64,000 nucleotides of DNA from Micromonospora phaseoli (GCF_900109115.1 NZ_FNYV01000007.1:248001-312000), one strand, 5' to 3'. Positions 1 to 8,402 are shown, counted from the first letter of the stretch. Program-made: numbers and translations. The notes: a model not told the origin generated them from the sequence alone.

Positions 1-1
1 C

Positions 2-985
2 ATCGAGCACGTCGACCACATCGTCGACATGCGCCGCTACCAGGTGCTGATCGAGTCGAACTTCCCCGCCGAGGCCGGCGTGATGCTGCGCAACCTGGAG
101 AACAAGGGCAATCCGTGGGGCGCGCCGCAGAACACCCGTGAGGACTGGACGAAGGGCCTCGACTTCGAGGTCCCCCGCGTCGGCGAGGTCGAGGACTTCG
201 AGTACCTCTTCTGGGTGGGCTGCGCCGGTGCGTTCGAGGACCGGGCCAAGAAGACCACGCGGGCGGTCGCCACGCTGCTCAACGAGGCGGGTGTCTCGTT
301 CGCCATCCTCGGCGAGGGAGAGACCTGTTCGGGCGACCCGGCCCGGCGGATCGGCAACGAGTTCGTCTTCCAGATGCTCGCCCAGCAGAACGTCGAGACC
401 CTCAACGAGGCGTTCGAGGGTCGGGAGCAGAGCAAGAAGAAGATCGTCGCGACCTGCCCGCACTGCTTCAACACGCTGGGCAACGAGTACGGCCAGCTGG
501 GCGGCGAGTTCGAGGTCGTGCACCACACCCAACTGCTGGCACACCTGGTCAGCACCGGCAAGCTCACCCCGGTGCAGCCGGTCGACGGTGGCGTGACGTA
601 CCACGACCCCTGCTATCTGGGCCGGCACAACCGGGTCTTCGCCGCACCCCGCGAGGTGCTCGGCGACTCGATCAAGGGTGATCTCGTCGAGATGCCGCGC
701 AACAGCGAGCGCTCCTTCTGCTGCGGCGCCGGTGGCGCCCGGATGTGGATGGAGGAACGGATCGGCAAGCGGGTCAACGTGGACCGGGTGGAAGAGGCCA
801 TGTCCACCGGGGCGAAGACGGTCGCCGTGGGCTGCCCGTTCTGCTCGACGATGCTCAACGACGGGGTGAACGGCAAGGGTGCCGGCGAGCAGGTCGAGGT
901 GGTCGACGTGGCCAGCGTCCTGCTCCGCTCGGTCCGGCCCGAGCAGGCGCCGGGCACCGGGGAGCAGACACCGGTCGCCGGCTGA
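2..985 (+). CDS. (Fe-S)-binding oxidoreductase, EtfD-like, C-terminal part (5' end outside window)
   Basis: The reading frame is open from the first bases of the window, so this is the last 327 residues of a longer protein; the ATG at 29 is internal. Two CCG (heterodisulfide-reductase-type) cysteine domains are visible: WVGCAG with a later ETCSGDPARR, and HDPCYLGRHN, FCCGAGG and GCPFCSTML. Such CCG pairs bind a [4Fe-4S] cluster or pass electrons. Long actinobacterial versions such as Rv0338c/EtfD of Mycobacterium carry an N-terminal membrane part and are thought to take electrons from ETF during beta-oxidation. A FadE5-like dehydrogenase lies 10 kb downstream, which fits but does not prove that role. 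A strong hairpin follows the stop. Confidence 0.85.
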   Translation: MEHVDHIVDMRRYQVLIESNFPAEAGVMLRNLENKGNPWGAPQNTREDWTKGLDFEVPRVGEVEDFEYLFWVGCAGAFEDRAKKTTRAVATLLNEAGVSFAILGEGETCSGDPARRIGNEFVFQMLAQQNVETLNEAFEGREQSKKKIVATCPHCFNTLGNEYGQLGGEFEVVHHTQLLAHLVSTGKLTPVQPVDGGVTYHDPCYLGRHNRVFAAPREVLGDSIKGDLVEMPRNSERSFCCGAGGARMWMEERIGKRVNVDRVEEAMSTGAKTVAVGCPFCSTMLNDGVNGKGAGEQVEVVDVASVLLRSVRPEQAPGTGEQTPVAG

Positions 986-1000
986 CGGCGGCGTACCCGA

Positions 1001-1048
1001 CAGGCGCGGCGGCACCCCTCACCGGGTACCGCCGCGCCTGGTTTTGTA
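1001..1048 (+). terminator. Rho-independent terminator after the Fe-S protein
   Basis: A 12-bp perfect stem (1001-1012 with 1029-1040) has a loop that adds four more pairs (ACCC/GGGT). It is followed by the T-rich GTTTTGTATT. It lies 16 bases after the stop codon. Confidence 0.75.
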
Positions 1049-1244
1049 TTGACCCGCATAAGTGTCACGAAATGGTCGACACCCTTTGTGTGCGGGCCGT
1101 AGCTCAAAGGTGAATGAGCCGTTGGTCGCCTTGATTCCGTACGGCGCCTTCCCTAATGTGAAGCACCGGCCGCCGTAGGTCGTCTGTCTCGCCCCTTACC
1201 GCTCGCGAGGCGCCCGGTGGCCGGTTGCAAAGGAGTCGGTACCG

Positions 1245-2249
1245 GTGGCAACCATGCCCCTCCATCGTCATGCGACGGGACGTGCCCGTCCGGGCGGCAC
1301 CCGTCGGATCGCTCGTCGGCTCGTCGTCCTCGTCGCCGCCGCAGCGGTCGGTGCTGGCCTGCTCGCCGCCCCCGCGTACGCCGAGCCCACGGTCGACGAG
1401 ATCGAGGCGCAGATCGACAAGCAGTGGCAGCAGTTGGAGCCCACGATCGAGCAGTACAACAAGGTGCGGGCGGAGCTGCGGGTCAACCGAGCAAAGTCCA
1501 AGGACCTGCAGAAGAAGATCGAGCCGCTGGCCCTGGAGACCGAGCTGGCGATGAACCGGGTGGCCGACCTGGCCTCCCGCTACTACGTCAGCGGCCCTTC
1601 GACCGAGCTCGGCGCGGTGCTGCTCAACGCGAATCCGGACCTGCTCGGCGAGCAGATGGCGCTCCTTGACCGGCTGGCGACGCAGGAGCGCCGGCAGCTC
1701 GAGGGCGTCATGAAGATCCGGAAGAAGTACGACGACCAGAAGGCCAAGCTCGACGGGTTGATCGCCGACCAGGAGAAGAAGGAAAAGCAGCTGGCGGCGA
1801 AGAAGAAGCAGATCGACGCCGAGATCAAGAAGCTTGAGCGTTCGCTGCCGGTGACCACGGTCAAGACGACCAACTGCCCGACCATCAACGGTGTGGTCAG
1901 TGAGGCGGCCCGGGTTGCCATCAGGACGGCCTGCGCCCAGGTCGGCAAGCCGTACGTCTGGGGTGCCACCGGACCGAACTCGTTCGACTGCTCCGGTCTC
2001 ACCCAGTACGCGTACCGGGCGGCCGGCATCAACCTCACCCACTTCACCGGCGCTCAGTGGAACGAGGGGAAGGCCATCGCCCGGGCCGACGCCCGCCCCG
2101 GCGACCTCGTCTTCTTCCGTAGCGACGTGAGTCATGTCGGGATCTACCTGGGTAACAACCAGATGGTCCACGCGGCGCGGGCCGGTAAGCCGGTCAACGT
2201 CTCCCCGATCACGACCATGCCGGTGGCCGGTTTCCGCCGGCCTGGCTGA
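1245..2249 (+). CDS. Secreted NlpC/P60 (C40) peptidoglycan hydrolase, RipA-like, copy 1
   Basis: A 334-residue secreted cell-wall endopeptidase. Residues 1-46 form a signal peptide with Arg-rich N-region and a cleavage site after AYA. Residues 47 to about 200 are a charged coiled coil, as in RipA-type hydrolases where it controls the active site. The C-terminal NlpC/P60 domain has Cys249 (FDCSGL), His297 (SHVGIYLG) and His309 (MVHAA). It should cut D-Glu-mDAP bonds in peptidoglycan stems. The GTG start at 1245 is preceded by AAAGGAG about ten bases upstream; an in-frame ATG lies at 1254. It ends before a strong terminator, so it is transcribed separately from its paralogue at 2591. Confidence 0.92.
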   Translation: MATMPLHRHATGRARPGGTRRIARRLVVLVAAAAVGAGLLAAPAYAEPTVDEIEAQIDKQWQQLEPTIEQYNKVRAELRVNRAKSKDLQKKIEPLALETELAMNRVADLASRYYVSGPSTELGAVLLNANPDLLGEQMALLDRLATQERRQLEGVMKIRKKYDDQKAKLDGLIADQEKKEKQLAAKKKQIDAEIKKLERSLPVTTVKTTNCPTINGVVSEAARVAIRTACAQVGKPYVWGATGPNSFDCSGLTQYAYRAAGINLTHFTGAQWNEGKAIARADARPGDLVFFRSDVSHVGIYLGNNQMVHAARAGKPVNVSPITTMPVAGFRRPG

Positions 2250-2291
2250 TCGCCGCCGAACAGCGCTGCTGAGCGGTCGCGCAGGAACGAG

Positions 2292-2324
2292 GAAAGGCCC
2301 CCGGTCAAGCACCGGGGGCCTTTC
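2292..2324 (+). terminator. Rho-independent terminator between the NlpC/P60 paralogues
   Basis: A perfect 14-bp stem (2292-2305 with 2311-2324) with a 5-base loop CAAGC, ending in TTTCTC. It separates the first hydrolase gene from the riboswitch of the second. Confidence 0.9.
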
Positions 2325-2447
2325 TCAATGTCGGATCTAAGCACCGAGAGTAACGGTGTGGATGTGTTGCGTATCGACGCTCGTCGTCTCTACGCTGGGC
2401 AATCGTCGGCCCGCTGGCAGTTCCGCCCAACCGGGCGGTAACGGTCC

Positions 2448-2575
2448 GACACCGCCGAGTCGCTCCTGTGCGAGCCGGGGACCCAGGTGCCCCGGGGTGA
2501 ATCCGCGATCGCCGCGGTAGGGCGCCCCTTCCCGCCCGAACCCGTCAGCTAACCCGGTAGGCGGTATGGCGAGAA
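2448..2575 (+). promoter_or_regulatory. c-di-AMP riboswitch (ydaO/yuaA class) upstream of the second NlpC/P60 gene
   Basis: Conserved ydaO blocks appear in the expected order: GGGGACCCAGG, GGGGTGAATCC, CCCCTTCCCGCCCGAACCC, CGTCAGCTAACC and GGTAGGCGG. The 5' ACCGCC near 2451 can pair with the 3' GGCGGT near 2560 to close the element. In this class c-di-AMP binding usually turns off genes for wall hydrolases and osmolyte or K+ transport. The element ends directly before the AAGGAGA ribosome site of the gene at 2591. An exact 5' boundary cannot be fixed by eye. Confidence 0.9.
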
Positions 2576-2590
2576 GGAGAACGCAGCCCG

Positions 2591-3631
2591 GTGGCCCACC
2601 ATGCCCCGCGGCGCGAGTCGCAGCGGCCGGGAATGCCCGGCCGACTGGACGCTGTGCCGCGCTTCCGCTGGTACCGCAGCAGCACCGCACTTGCCGCCCT
2701 GGCCGCGACCGCCGTGATCCTGACCGGCGGCGCGACGGCGGCCCAGGCCGACCCCACGGTCGCCGACATCGAGCGCCAGATAGACGAGGACTGGAACCGG
2801 CTCGAACCCGTCATCGAACGGCACAACGCCACCCGGCAGGACCTGGCCGCGAACCGGCGGAAGGCGGACGCCCTGACCGCCCGGATCGCACCGCTGCAGA
2901 CGCAGGTGGACGAGGCGATGGACCGGGTGGGCGCGCTGGCCGCCCGCGCGTACCGGGGCGAACAGATGAGGGTCGTCAACACCCTGTTGGGCAGCCGCTC
3001 GCCGAGCGAGGTCGTCGAGCAGCTCGGCGTGCTCGATCGCTACGCCCACTACCAGCAGCAGGACGTCCGACACGCGAGTGAGCTACGCGACGAACTCACC
3101 GCCGTCCGGGCCGGGCTGGACCGCACCATCAGCGAGTTGGCGCGCAGTGAGGCCGACCTCGCGGAGAAGCGACGGCGAATCGACGCCGAGATCGACCGGC
3201 TGCAGCGGCTGCGGCTGCGGGCGTACGGCAAGGGGGGCGGCGGTCCGCTGCGACCGGCGCCATGTCCGGCCGGCTATCCGGGTGGGCCCGCAGCAGAGGC
3301 GGTCACCTTCGCCTGCGCCCAGATCGGCAAGCCCTATGCGTGGGGAGCCGAGGGACCGAACGCGTACGACTGCTCCGGGCTGACGCTGGCCGCGTGGGCG
3401 CGGGCCGGGGTGGCGCTGCCGCACAACGCGGCGCGGCAGCGTCAGGTCACCGCGTCGGTCGGCCGAGGCTCGCTGCGCCCCGGTGACCTCGTCTTCTACT
3501 ACCGGGACCTGCACCACGTCGGCATGTATGTCGGCGGTGGCTGGGTGGTGCACGCCTCCCGCGCCGGCCAACCGGTGAAGATGAAGAAGCTGGACAGCAG
3601 TCCGGTGCACAGCTTCGGCCGGCCTGGCTGA
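2591..3631 (+). CDS. Secreted NlpC/P60 (C40) peptidoglycan hydrolase, RipA-like, copy 2 (riboswitch-controlled)
   Basis: A 346-residue paralogue of the gene at 1245 with the same plan: N-terminal signal region ending near residue 54 (AQA then DPTVADIE), coiled coil to about residue 215, then an NlpC/P60 domain with Cys261 (YDCSGL), His309 (HHVGMYVG) and His321 (VVHASR). The GTG start at 2591 follows AAGGAGA with about ten bases spacing. It is a predicted secreted peptidoglycan endopeptidase. Unlike copy 1 it sits behind a clear c-di-AMP riboswitch, so its expression should fall when c-di-AMP is high. It converges on dcd. Confidence 0.92.
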   Translation: MAHHAPRRESQRPGMPGRLDAVPRFRWYRSSTALAALAATAVILTGGATAAQADPTVADIERQIDEDWNRLEPVIERHNATRQDLAANRRKADALTARIAPLQTQVDEAMDRVGALAARAYRGEQMRVVNTLLGSRSPSEVVEQLGVLDRYAHYQQQDVRHASELRDELTAVRAGLDRTISELARSEADLAEKRRRIDAEIDRLQRLRLRAYGKGGGGPLRPAPCPAGYPGGPAAEAVTFACAQIGKPYAWGAEGPNAYDCSGLTLAAWARAGVALPHNAARQRQVTASVGRGSLRPGDLVFYYRDLHHVGMYVGGGWVVHASRAGQPVKMKKLDSSPVHSFGRPG

Positions 3632-3658
3632 GAGGTCAGCTGGTGGGCCGCTGAGGGT

Positions 3659-4237
3659 TCAGCTGGTGGGCCAGGTGCGCCAGCTCTGCCAGGCGCGGCT
3701 CGGCGTCGGGCCGCGCTGGCCCTGGTAGCGCGAGCCGTAGACCGCCGAGCCGTACGGGTGCTCGGCCGGCGAGGAGAGCCGGAAGATGCAGAGCTGACCG
3801 ATCTTCATGCCCGGCCAGAGGGTGATCGGCAGGTTGGCCACGTTGGACAGCTCCAGGGTCACGTGACCGGAGAAGCCGGGGTCGATGAAGCCGGCGGTGG
3901 AGTGGGTGAGCAGGCCGAGTCGTCCCAGGCTGGATTTGCCTTCGAGTCGACCGGCGAGCTGGTCGCCCAGCGAGATGACCTCCAGCGTGGAGGCGAGCAC
4001 GAACTCGCCCGGGTGCAGCACGAACGCCTGGCCGTCGGGGACCTCAACCGGGGAGGTGAGGTCGTCCTGCCGGGTGGCCGGGTCGATGTGGGTGTAGAGG
4101 TGGTTGTTGAAGACCCGGAACAGCTTGTCCAGGCGTACGTCGATGCTGGAGGGCTGCACCAGCGTGGGCTCGAACGGATCGAGCGTCAGGGTGCCCGCCT
4201 TGATCTCGGAGACCAGGTCGCGGTCGGAGAGCAGCAT
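3659..4237 (-). CDS. dcd: dCTP deaminase
   Basis: A 192-residue Dcd enzyme. Recognisable blocks are MLLSDRDL at the N-terminus, VQPSSIDVRLD, the core EGKSSLGRLGLLTHSTAGF, IDPGFSGHVTLEL, and YGSRYQGQRGPTPSR at the C-terminus, which closes over nucleotide. It deaminates dCTP; actinobacterial members such as the M. tuberculosis enzyme are dUMP-forming, and that activity is likely but not shown here. The ATG at 4237 is preferred over the GTG two codons upstream because family members begin MLLSDRDL. No clear Shine-Dalgarno site is seen, so a leaderless or nearly leaderless transcript is possible. Confidence 0.95.
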   Translation of the reverse strand: MLLSDRDLVSEIKAGTLTLDPFEPTLVQPSSIDVRLDKLFRVFNNHLYTHIDPATRQDDLTSPVEVPDGQAFVLHPGEFVLASTLEVISLGDQLAGRLEGKSSLGRLGLLTHSTAGFIDPGFSGHVTLELSNVANLPITLWPGMKIGQLCIFRLSSPAEHPYGSAVYGSRYQGQRGPTPSRAWQSWRTWPTS

Positions 4238-4314
4238 CGCCACACCATAGCTGCCGATATGCGACCTGCGTGTCGGGCTACCCGCTTCGAACGTGTGTTC
4301 GATAGGATGTCGAC

Positions 4315-4860
4315 ATGGCTTCCTGGTCCGAATTCGCCGCTGACGAGCCTCGGCTCGCCGACGGGATCCGCCTTCTCATGCAGCAGTACGGCCCGGGCTT
4401 CGGCTACCTGGCCACGGTCCGCGCCGACGGCGGGCCCCGGGTGCACCCGGTCTCCCCCGTGATCACCAACGAAGGTCTCTTCTGCTTCGTGATCGACTCG
4501 CCGAAGCGGCGCGACCTGGAACGCGACGGTCGCTACGCGCTGCACTCGTTCCCGCCGGAGGAGAGCGACGACGAGGCGTACGTCGCCGGCCGAGCCCGGC
4601 CCGTCAGCGACGACGCCACGGTGGCCCGGCTGGCTCTCGCGGCGCGGGCCGCCCCACACGCCGACTGGCGGTTGTTCGAGTTCACGGTCGACGTGGCGAT
4701 GCTCGCCCGGCGTGAGCACCGGGCCACGGGTGGGCCGGGTGAGCCGGCTCCCTGCCCGGCCGTTCAGGTCTGGCTCGACCCGGCCGGCGCCACCGGAGAG
4801 GCCGTCCGCCCGGCGCCCGCGCCGCTGCATTCGGGCCGGCACCACCGCCGCGCGGCCTGA
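4315..4860 (+). CDS. Pyridoxamine 5'-phosphate oxidase family (FMN-binding split-barrel) protein
   Basis: A 181-residue protein with the split-barrel pattern GYLATVRADGGPRVHPVSPV early on and LFCFVIDSPKRRDLERDGRYALHSF after it. The family binds flavins (FMN or F420) and reduces or binds varied small molecules, so a specific substrate cannot be named. It is divergent from dcd with a 77-base gap. The ATG at 4315 closely follows a possible -10 (GATAGGAT) near 4302, so a short-leader transcript is possible. A strong bidirectional hairpin follows the stop. Confidence 0.8.
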   Translation: MASWSEFAADEPRLADGIRLLMQQYGPGFGYLATVRADGGPRVHPVSPVITNEGLFCFVIDSPKRRDLERDGRYALHSFPPEESDDEAYVAGRARPVSDDATVARLALAARAAPHADWRLFEFTVDVAMLARREHRATGGPGEPAPCPAVQVWLDPAGATGEAVRPAPAPLHSGRHHRRAA

Positions 4861-4874
4861 GCCCCGATGTGCCG

Positions 4875-4903
4875 GTGCCGGCCCCGTCAGACGGGGCCGG
4901 CAC
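4875..4903. terminator. Bidirectional hairpin between convergent genes
   Basis: A perfect 13-bp stem (4875-4887 with 4891-4903) with a 3-base loop. It lies 14 bases after the PNPOx-family stop and before the end of the metalloprotease gene on the other strand, so it may serve both. Confidence 0.7.
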
Positions 4904-4933
4904 GGTCGGTCGTACGTGTTCACTGCTTCCGGG

Positions 4934-5932
4934 CTACGCCCGGTAGGTGTTCCAGGCGTTGATCATGCGGGTCGCCTGACCCGGGGTGAACTGGTACATG
5001 CAGGTGTCGTAGGTGTAGTCCATGAAGTTGGTGATCGGGTCGAGGCCCGTGCTGGAGCAGGTGTCCCGGCCGGTCGGGCACTGGTAGGCCGGCGATGCCT
5101 CGGCCGGAGTGTCGGCGACGCTGTCGCCGCTGCCCGAGCAGCCGCCCTGGAAGGTGTGGTAGAGGTTCAGCCAGTGGCCGACCTCGTGGGTGCCGGTGTC
5201 GCCCTGGTTGTAGTTGGTGGCGGTCCCGCCGGGCAACGACTCGCTCAGCACGACCACGCCGTCCATCACGTTCAGGGTGGTCTGCGGGAACGTCGCCCAG
5301 CCGAGCAGGCCGTTGCTCAGCGCGCCGAGGTAGATGTTGAGCGTTCCCTTGGTGCCCTGGCGTAGCTGGGTCTTCATCTGCCGCTCGGCCGTCGAGCCCT
5401 GCCGGATCGGGTACCACGAGGTGTTGGTGACCCGGTTGATGCTCTGCAGTTGGAACGCGAACGCGGTGGAGGCCCCGCCCGTCGCCCCGCTGAACGACTG
5501 GTTCAACACGTTGATCTGCGACTGGATCATCGAGTCGGGGATGTTCCCGCCGGCCCGGGTCGTGTCCCTGCGGATCACGTGCACCACGACCGGAACGGTG
5601 ACCGACGCCGCGGCGGCCTGGGTGCTCAACGTACGCTGCCCGACCCGCTTGGCGCGCTCCTGAAGCAGGTCGGCGAACTCGGCCTCGCGCTGGTGTACCT
5701 GCGCGATGGTCAGCTCGTTGGGGTCGTGCTTCACCACGGCATCGCCGCGGACCCGGGCCGCAGTGCCCGTGGGATCCTCACACACCTCGTCGGCGACGGA
5801 AGCCGCCGCCGGGCTCGCGGTCGTGGTGGCGGCCGGCAGCAGGCCGACCGTGGCAACGCCGAGCACTAGGGCTAACGACGTCGATGCGATGCTGGCCACG
5901 CGCCGGTTCAGCACGACGGGACGCAGTCCCAT
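4934..5932 (-). CDS. Secreted zinc metalloprotease, M43 (pappalysin/cytophagalysin) type
   Basis: A 332-residue exported protein. The N-terminus has an Arg-containing start and a hydrophobic stretch (SLALVLGVATVGLLPA), giving a signal peptide of about 40 residues. The zinc site HEVGHWLNLYH fits HExxHxxGxxH-like metzincins with Leu/Asn in the linker, and NFMDYTYDTC supplies the Met-turn. Residues 45-110 are probably a propeptide. It should digest extracellular proteins or peptides. It is monocistronic, converging with the PNPOx-family gene. Confidence 0.87.
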   Translation of the reverse strand: MGLRPVVLNRRVASIASTSLALVLGVATVGLLPAATTTASPAAASVADEVCEDPTGTAARVRGDAVVKHDPNELTIAQVHQREAEFADLLQERAKRVGQRTLSTQAAAASVTVPVVVHVIRRDTTRAGGNIPDSMIQSQINVLNQSFSGATGGASTAFAFQLQSINRVTNTSWYPIRQGSTAERQMKTQLRQGTKGTLNIYLGALSNGLLGWATFPQTTLNVMDGVVVLSESLPGGTATNYNQGDTGTHEVGHWLNLYHTFQGGCSGSGDSVADTPAEASPAYQCPTGRDTCSSTGLDPITNFMDYTYDTCMYQFTPGQATRMINAWNTYRA

Positions 5933-6120
5933 AAGCCCACCTCTTTCTGGCGGCGCGACCGGGGGTTGTGTCGCGCCGTGCGGAAAACGTGGAGCAGACG
6001 TTACAACCCATCGACAGATTTGAACATGGCCATATGTTGCGGGGAGGAAACTTCTTGCTGGTGCGCTGCGGGGGTGCCTGGGTGCACCGGGGCGGTGACT
6101 CAGGTACAGTGATCCCGCTC

Positions 6121-6194
6121 GCGGGTGTAGTTCAATGGCAGAACATCAGCTTCCCAAGCTGACAGTGCGGGTTCGATTCCCGTCACCCGCTCCA
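6121..6194 (+). tRNA. tRNA-Gly (anticodon CCC)
   Basis: A full cloverleaf: 7-bp acceptor stem GCGGGTG/CACCCGC, D-arm TTCAATGGCAGAA, anticodon stem TCAGC/GCTGA with loop TTCCCAA (anticodon CCC), T-arm GCGGGTTCGATTCCCGT, discriminator T and an encoded CCA at 6192-6194. It reads GGG codons. Confidence 0.97.
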
Positions 6195-6337
6195 CCTGCA
6201 AGCCCAGGTCAGGACACGTTGCTGGGCTGGGCCAACGCGGCGACCGTCGGCGGCCGAGCTGCCGGCCCCAGTCGCCCCTGGAGTTCCTCGGCCGGCCGGA
6301 CCGAACCGGCGCGCAGCGCTCCCCGTACCCTGGGATC

Positions 6338-7216
6338 ATGCGGATTGGCATCGTGATCCTGCCCGATCAGCGCTGGTCGACCGCCCAGCACCGCTGGCGG
6401 CAGGCCGAAGAGTGGGGCTTCGACCACGCCTGGACGTACGACCACCTGGGCTGGCGCGATCTGGTCGACGGTCCCTGGTTCGACTCGATGACCACGCTGA
6501 CCGCAGCAGCGACGGTGACCTCCCGGATCCGGCTCGGCACGCTCGTCGCGTCGCCGAACTTCCGGCATCCGGCGGCCTTCGCCCGGCAGGTGACCTCGCT
6601 CGACGACGTCTCCGGCGGGCGGGTGCTGCTCGGGGTTGGTGCGGGCGGCATCGGGTTCGACTCGGCCGTGCTCGGCGGCGAGACGTTGCCGCCGCGGCAG
6701 CGGGTGGACCGGTTCGGCGAGTTCACCGAGTTGCTCGACGCGATCCTGCGCGAGGACGGTACGACCTGGCGGGGCGGATGGTTCGCGGCGGTGGACGCGC
6801 GGAACAACCCGGGCTGCGTCCAGACGCCCCGGGTGCCGTTCGTGGTGGCCGCCAACGGCCCCCGCTCGATGCGGATTGCCACCCGGTTCGGGCAGGGCTG
6901 GGTCACCACCGGTCCGGACGCGGACAACCTGGCTGACTGGTGGGCGGGGGTGGGTGAAGTGGCCAACCGGCTCGACGCGTTCCTCGCGGCCGAGGGGCGC
7001 GACCCGGCCAGCCTGGACCGCTACCTCTCGCTGGATTCGGCACCCGTCTTCTCTCTGAGCAGTGCGCAGTTCTTCGCCGACCAGGTCGGCCGCGCCGCGG
7101 CGCTGGGCTTCACCGACGTGATCACGCACTGGCCCCGGGAGAGCAGTTGGTACGCCGGTGACGAGGCCGTCCTGGTCGACGTCGCCACCCGCCTGCTGCC
7201 CGAACTGCGCGGCTGA
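6338..7216 (+). CDS. LLM-class (luciferase-like) flavin-dependent oxidoreductase
   Basis: A 292-residue luciferase-like monooxygenase. It begins MRIGIVILPDQRW, has WGFDHAWTYDHL, then the FMN- or F420-site stretch RLGTLVASPNFRHPAAFARQVTSLDDVSGGRVLLGVGAG split across two strands, and an active-site loop near RFGQGWVTTG. Actinomycete members often use F420 rather than FMN; the cofactor cannot be decided here, nor the substrate. It follows tRNA-Gly after about 140 bases and converges on the ASCH gene. Confidence 0.85.
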   Translation: MRIGIVILPDQRWSTAQHRWRQAEEWGFDHAWTYDHLGWRDLVDGPWFDSMTTLTAAATVTSRIRLGTLVASPNFRHPAAFARQVTSLDDVSGGRVLLGVGAGGIGFDSAVLGGETLPPRQRVDRFGEFTELLDAILREDGTTWRGGWFAAVDARNNPGCVQTPRVPFVVAANGPRSMRIATRFGQGWVTTGPDADNLADWWAGVGEVANRLDAFLAAEGRDPASLDRYLSLDSAPVFSLSSAQFFADQVGRAAALGFTDVITHWPRESSWYAGDEAVLVDVATRLLPELRG

Positions 7217-7239
7217 ACCTCGGGCGCGGCCCCGCCGGC

Positions 7240-7665
7240 TCAGGTGCCGAGGTCGCCGGCGCCGCCGTCGCCGGCGGAGACCAGCCGGAAGCGTACGCAG
7301 ACGATCTCGCTGTCGTCGGTGACCGGGGTGCCGACGCGAGCCCAGTAGGCGGCGTGTCCGGCCCGCCACTCCTCGATCGACCGGTCGCCCTCTCCCTCGG
7401 CGCGGGCGAAATCCCACCGGACCTCGGCGAAGCGGGTCACCTCCACCCCGGTCACCTGCACGACACCCACCAGGGCGTCGTGGTCGTCGACGAGGGCCAG
7501 CCGCTCGCCGACCTGCTCCAACTCCTCGCCCTGTTCGGCGTACTCGTCGAGCAGGCCGGCGGTCGCGGTCTTCACGCCGGCCAGCACCAGGGTGTTGAGG
7601 TTCGCTCGAAGCTCACCCGGAGTGCCGAGGGCGAGCGTGCGGAGTCCGCCGATCTGTGGCCACAT
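7240..7665 (-). CDS. ASCH domain-containing protein
   Basis: A 141-residue protein. The pattern LRTLALGTPGELRANLNTLVLAGVKTATAGL, then LVDDHDALVGVVQVTGVEVTRFAEV and WRAGHAAYW, is typical of ASCH (PUA-like RNA-binding) domains. Some ASCH proteins are RNA-binding regulators and some are amidohydrolases acting on modified cytidines. The start at 7665 (MWPQIGG) is chosen because the longer frame to 7815 would overlap the divergent hydrolase and its ribosome site. The ribosome binding site is weak. Confidence 0.78.
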   Translation of the reverse strand: MWPQIGGLRTLALGTPGELRANLNTLVLAGVKTATAGLLDEYAEQGEELEQVGERLALVDDHDALVGVVQVTGVEVTRFAEVRWDFARAEGEGDRSIEEWRAGHAAYWARVGTPVTDDSEIVCVRFRLVSAGDGGAGDLGT

Positions 7666-7768
7666 CTCGCCGAGGTTACCGCCAGGTCCTGACGCCCGGT
7701 GGCGCATCGGCCGTCCCATGACGGTCAGCAGGAGGGTACGGTCGATGCTCGACGAGAAGGAGACGTCC

Positions 7769-8284
7769 ATGGCGGACCGACGCGCGGTGCTCATTCCGGG
7801 ACGCGGATACGACACCCGGTACCCCCTGTTCCTCTATCTGGGGGAGGCGCTGCGCCGGGCCGGGTTCGGGCTGCACGGGATCTCCTGGCAGGTGCCGGAG
7901 CACTTTGACATCGACACCATCGGCCGGTGGGTGTGCGATGAGGTCTCCCCTGCCCTGACCGAGCGGACGGACCTGTTGGTCGGCAAGTCGCTCGGCACGC
8001 TCGCCGCGCCGCTCGCGGCCAGCCGTGGGCTGCCCGCCGTCTGGCTCACTCCGTTGCTGCACCGCGGCGAGGTGATCGACGCACTACGGCGGGCCACCGC
8101 GCCGTTCATCCTGGTCGGCGGCACCGCCGACTCGTCCTGGGACGGCGCGATCGCTCGGCAGCTGACGCCGCACGTGCTGGAGATCCCGGCCGCCGATCAC
8201 GCGCTCATGGTGCCGGGGCCGCTGGCCCACTCCGCGGAGGCGCTGGGCCAGGTCTGCACCGTGGTGGAGAACTTCGTCCGCTGA
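7769..8284 (+). CDS. Small alpha/beta-hydrolase-fold protein
   Basis: A 171-residue protein beginning MADRRAVLIPGRGYDTRYPLFLYLGEAL in two blocks. It has a nucleophile-elbow-like GKSLGTLAAPLAA (Ser in GKSLG), an ILVGGTAD strand with the acid, and a late IPAADHALMV with the His. Esterase or lipase-type chemistry is likely, with the substrate unknown. The ATG at 7769 has an ideal GAAGGAGA site six bases upstream; the frame's earlier ATGs lie in the ASCH gene. It is divergent from the ASCH gene and ends just before a copy of the GGGGCCCC repeat. Confidence 0.75.
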   Translation: MADRRAVLIPGRGYDTRYPLFLYLGEALRRAGFGLHGISWQVPEHFDIDTIGRWVCDEVSPALTERTDLLVGKSLGTLAAPLAASRGLPAVWLTPLLHRGEVIDALRRATAPFILVGGTADSSWDGAIARQLTPHVLEIPAADHALMVPGPLAHSAEALGQVCTVVENFVR

Positions 8285-8349
8285 CCCGGCCACCCTCGCC
8301 AGGGACCCTGCCCCGCCGGCCGGGGCGGTCCCGCGCGTCGGTGGCAGGT

Positions 8350-8402
8350 GTTAATAAGGGGCCCCTCCTATACCGGAGGCGTTAATAAGGGGCCCTTCCT
8401 TC
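8350..8402 (+). repeat. Dispersed GGGGCCCC intergenic repeat, copy A
   Basis: Two direct arms, GTTAATAAGGGGCCCCTCC at 8350 and GTTAATAAGGGGCCCTTCCTT at 8381 (31-base period), are separated by TATACCGGAGGC. Each arm holds the GGGGCCCC palindrome. Near-identical copies lie at 23145-23199 and 60783-60836. It fills the gap between convergent genes and abuts the stop of the PRTase gene. Confidence 0.9.

Noticed and set aside
1088..1200. Possible second ydaO riboswitch before the first NlpC/P60 gene
   Set aside because: Only GGTGAAT and CCTTCCCTAA match; the key CGTCAGCTAACC and GTAGGCG blocks are missing or badly changed.
6100..6351. Minus-strand frame of 83 codons containing ERVTGIEPALSAWEAD
   Set aside because: It is the antisense of tRNA-Gly, a well-known false protein found in many databases.
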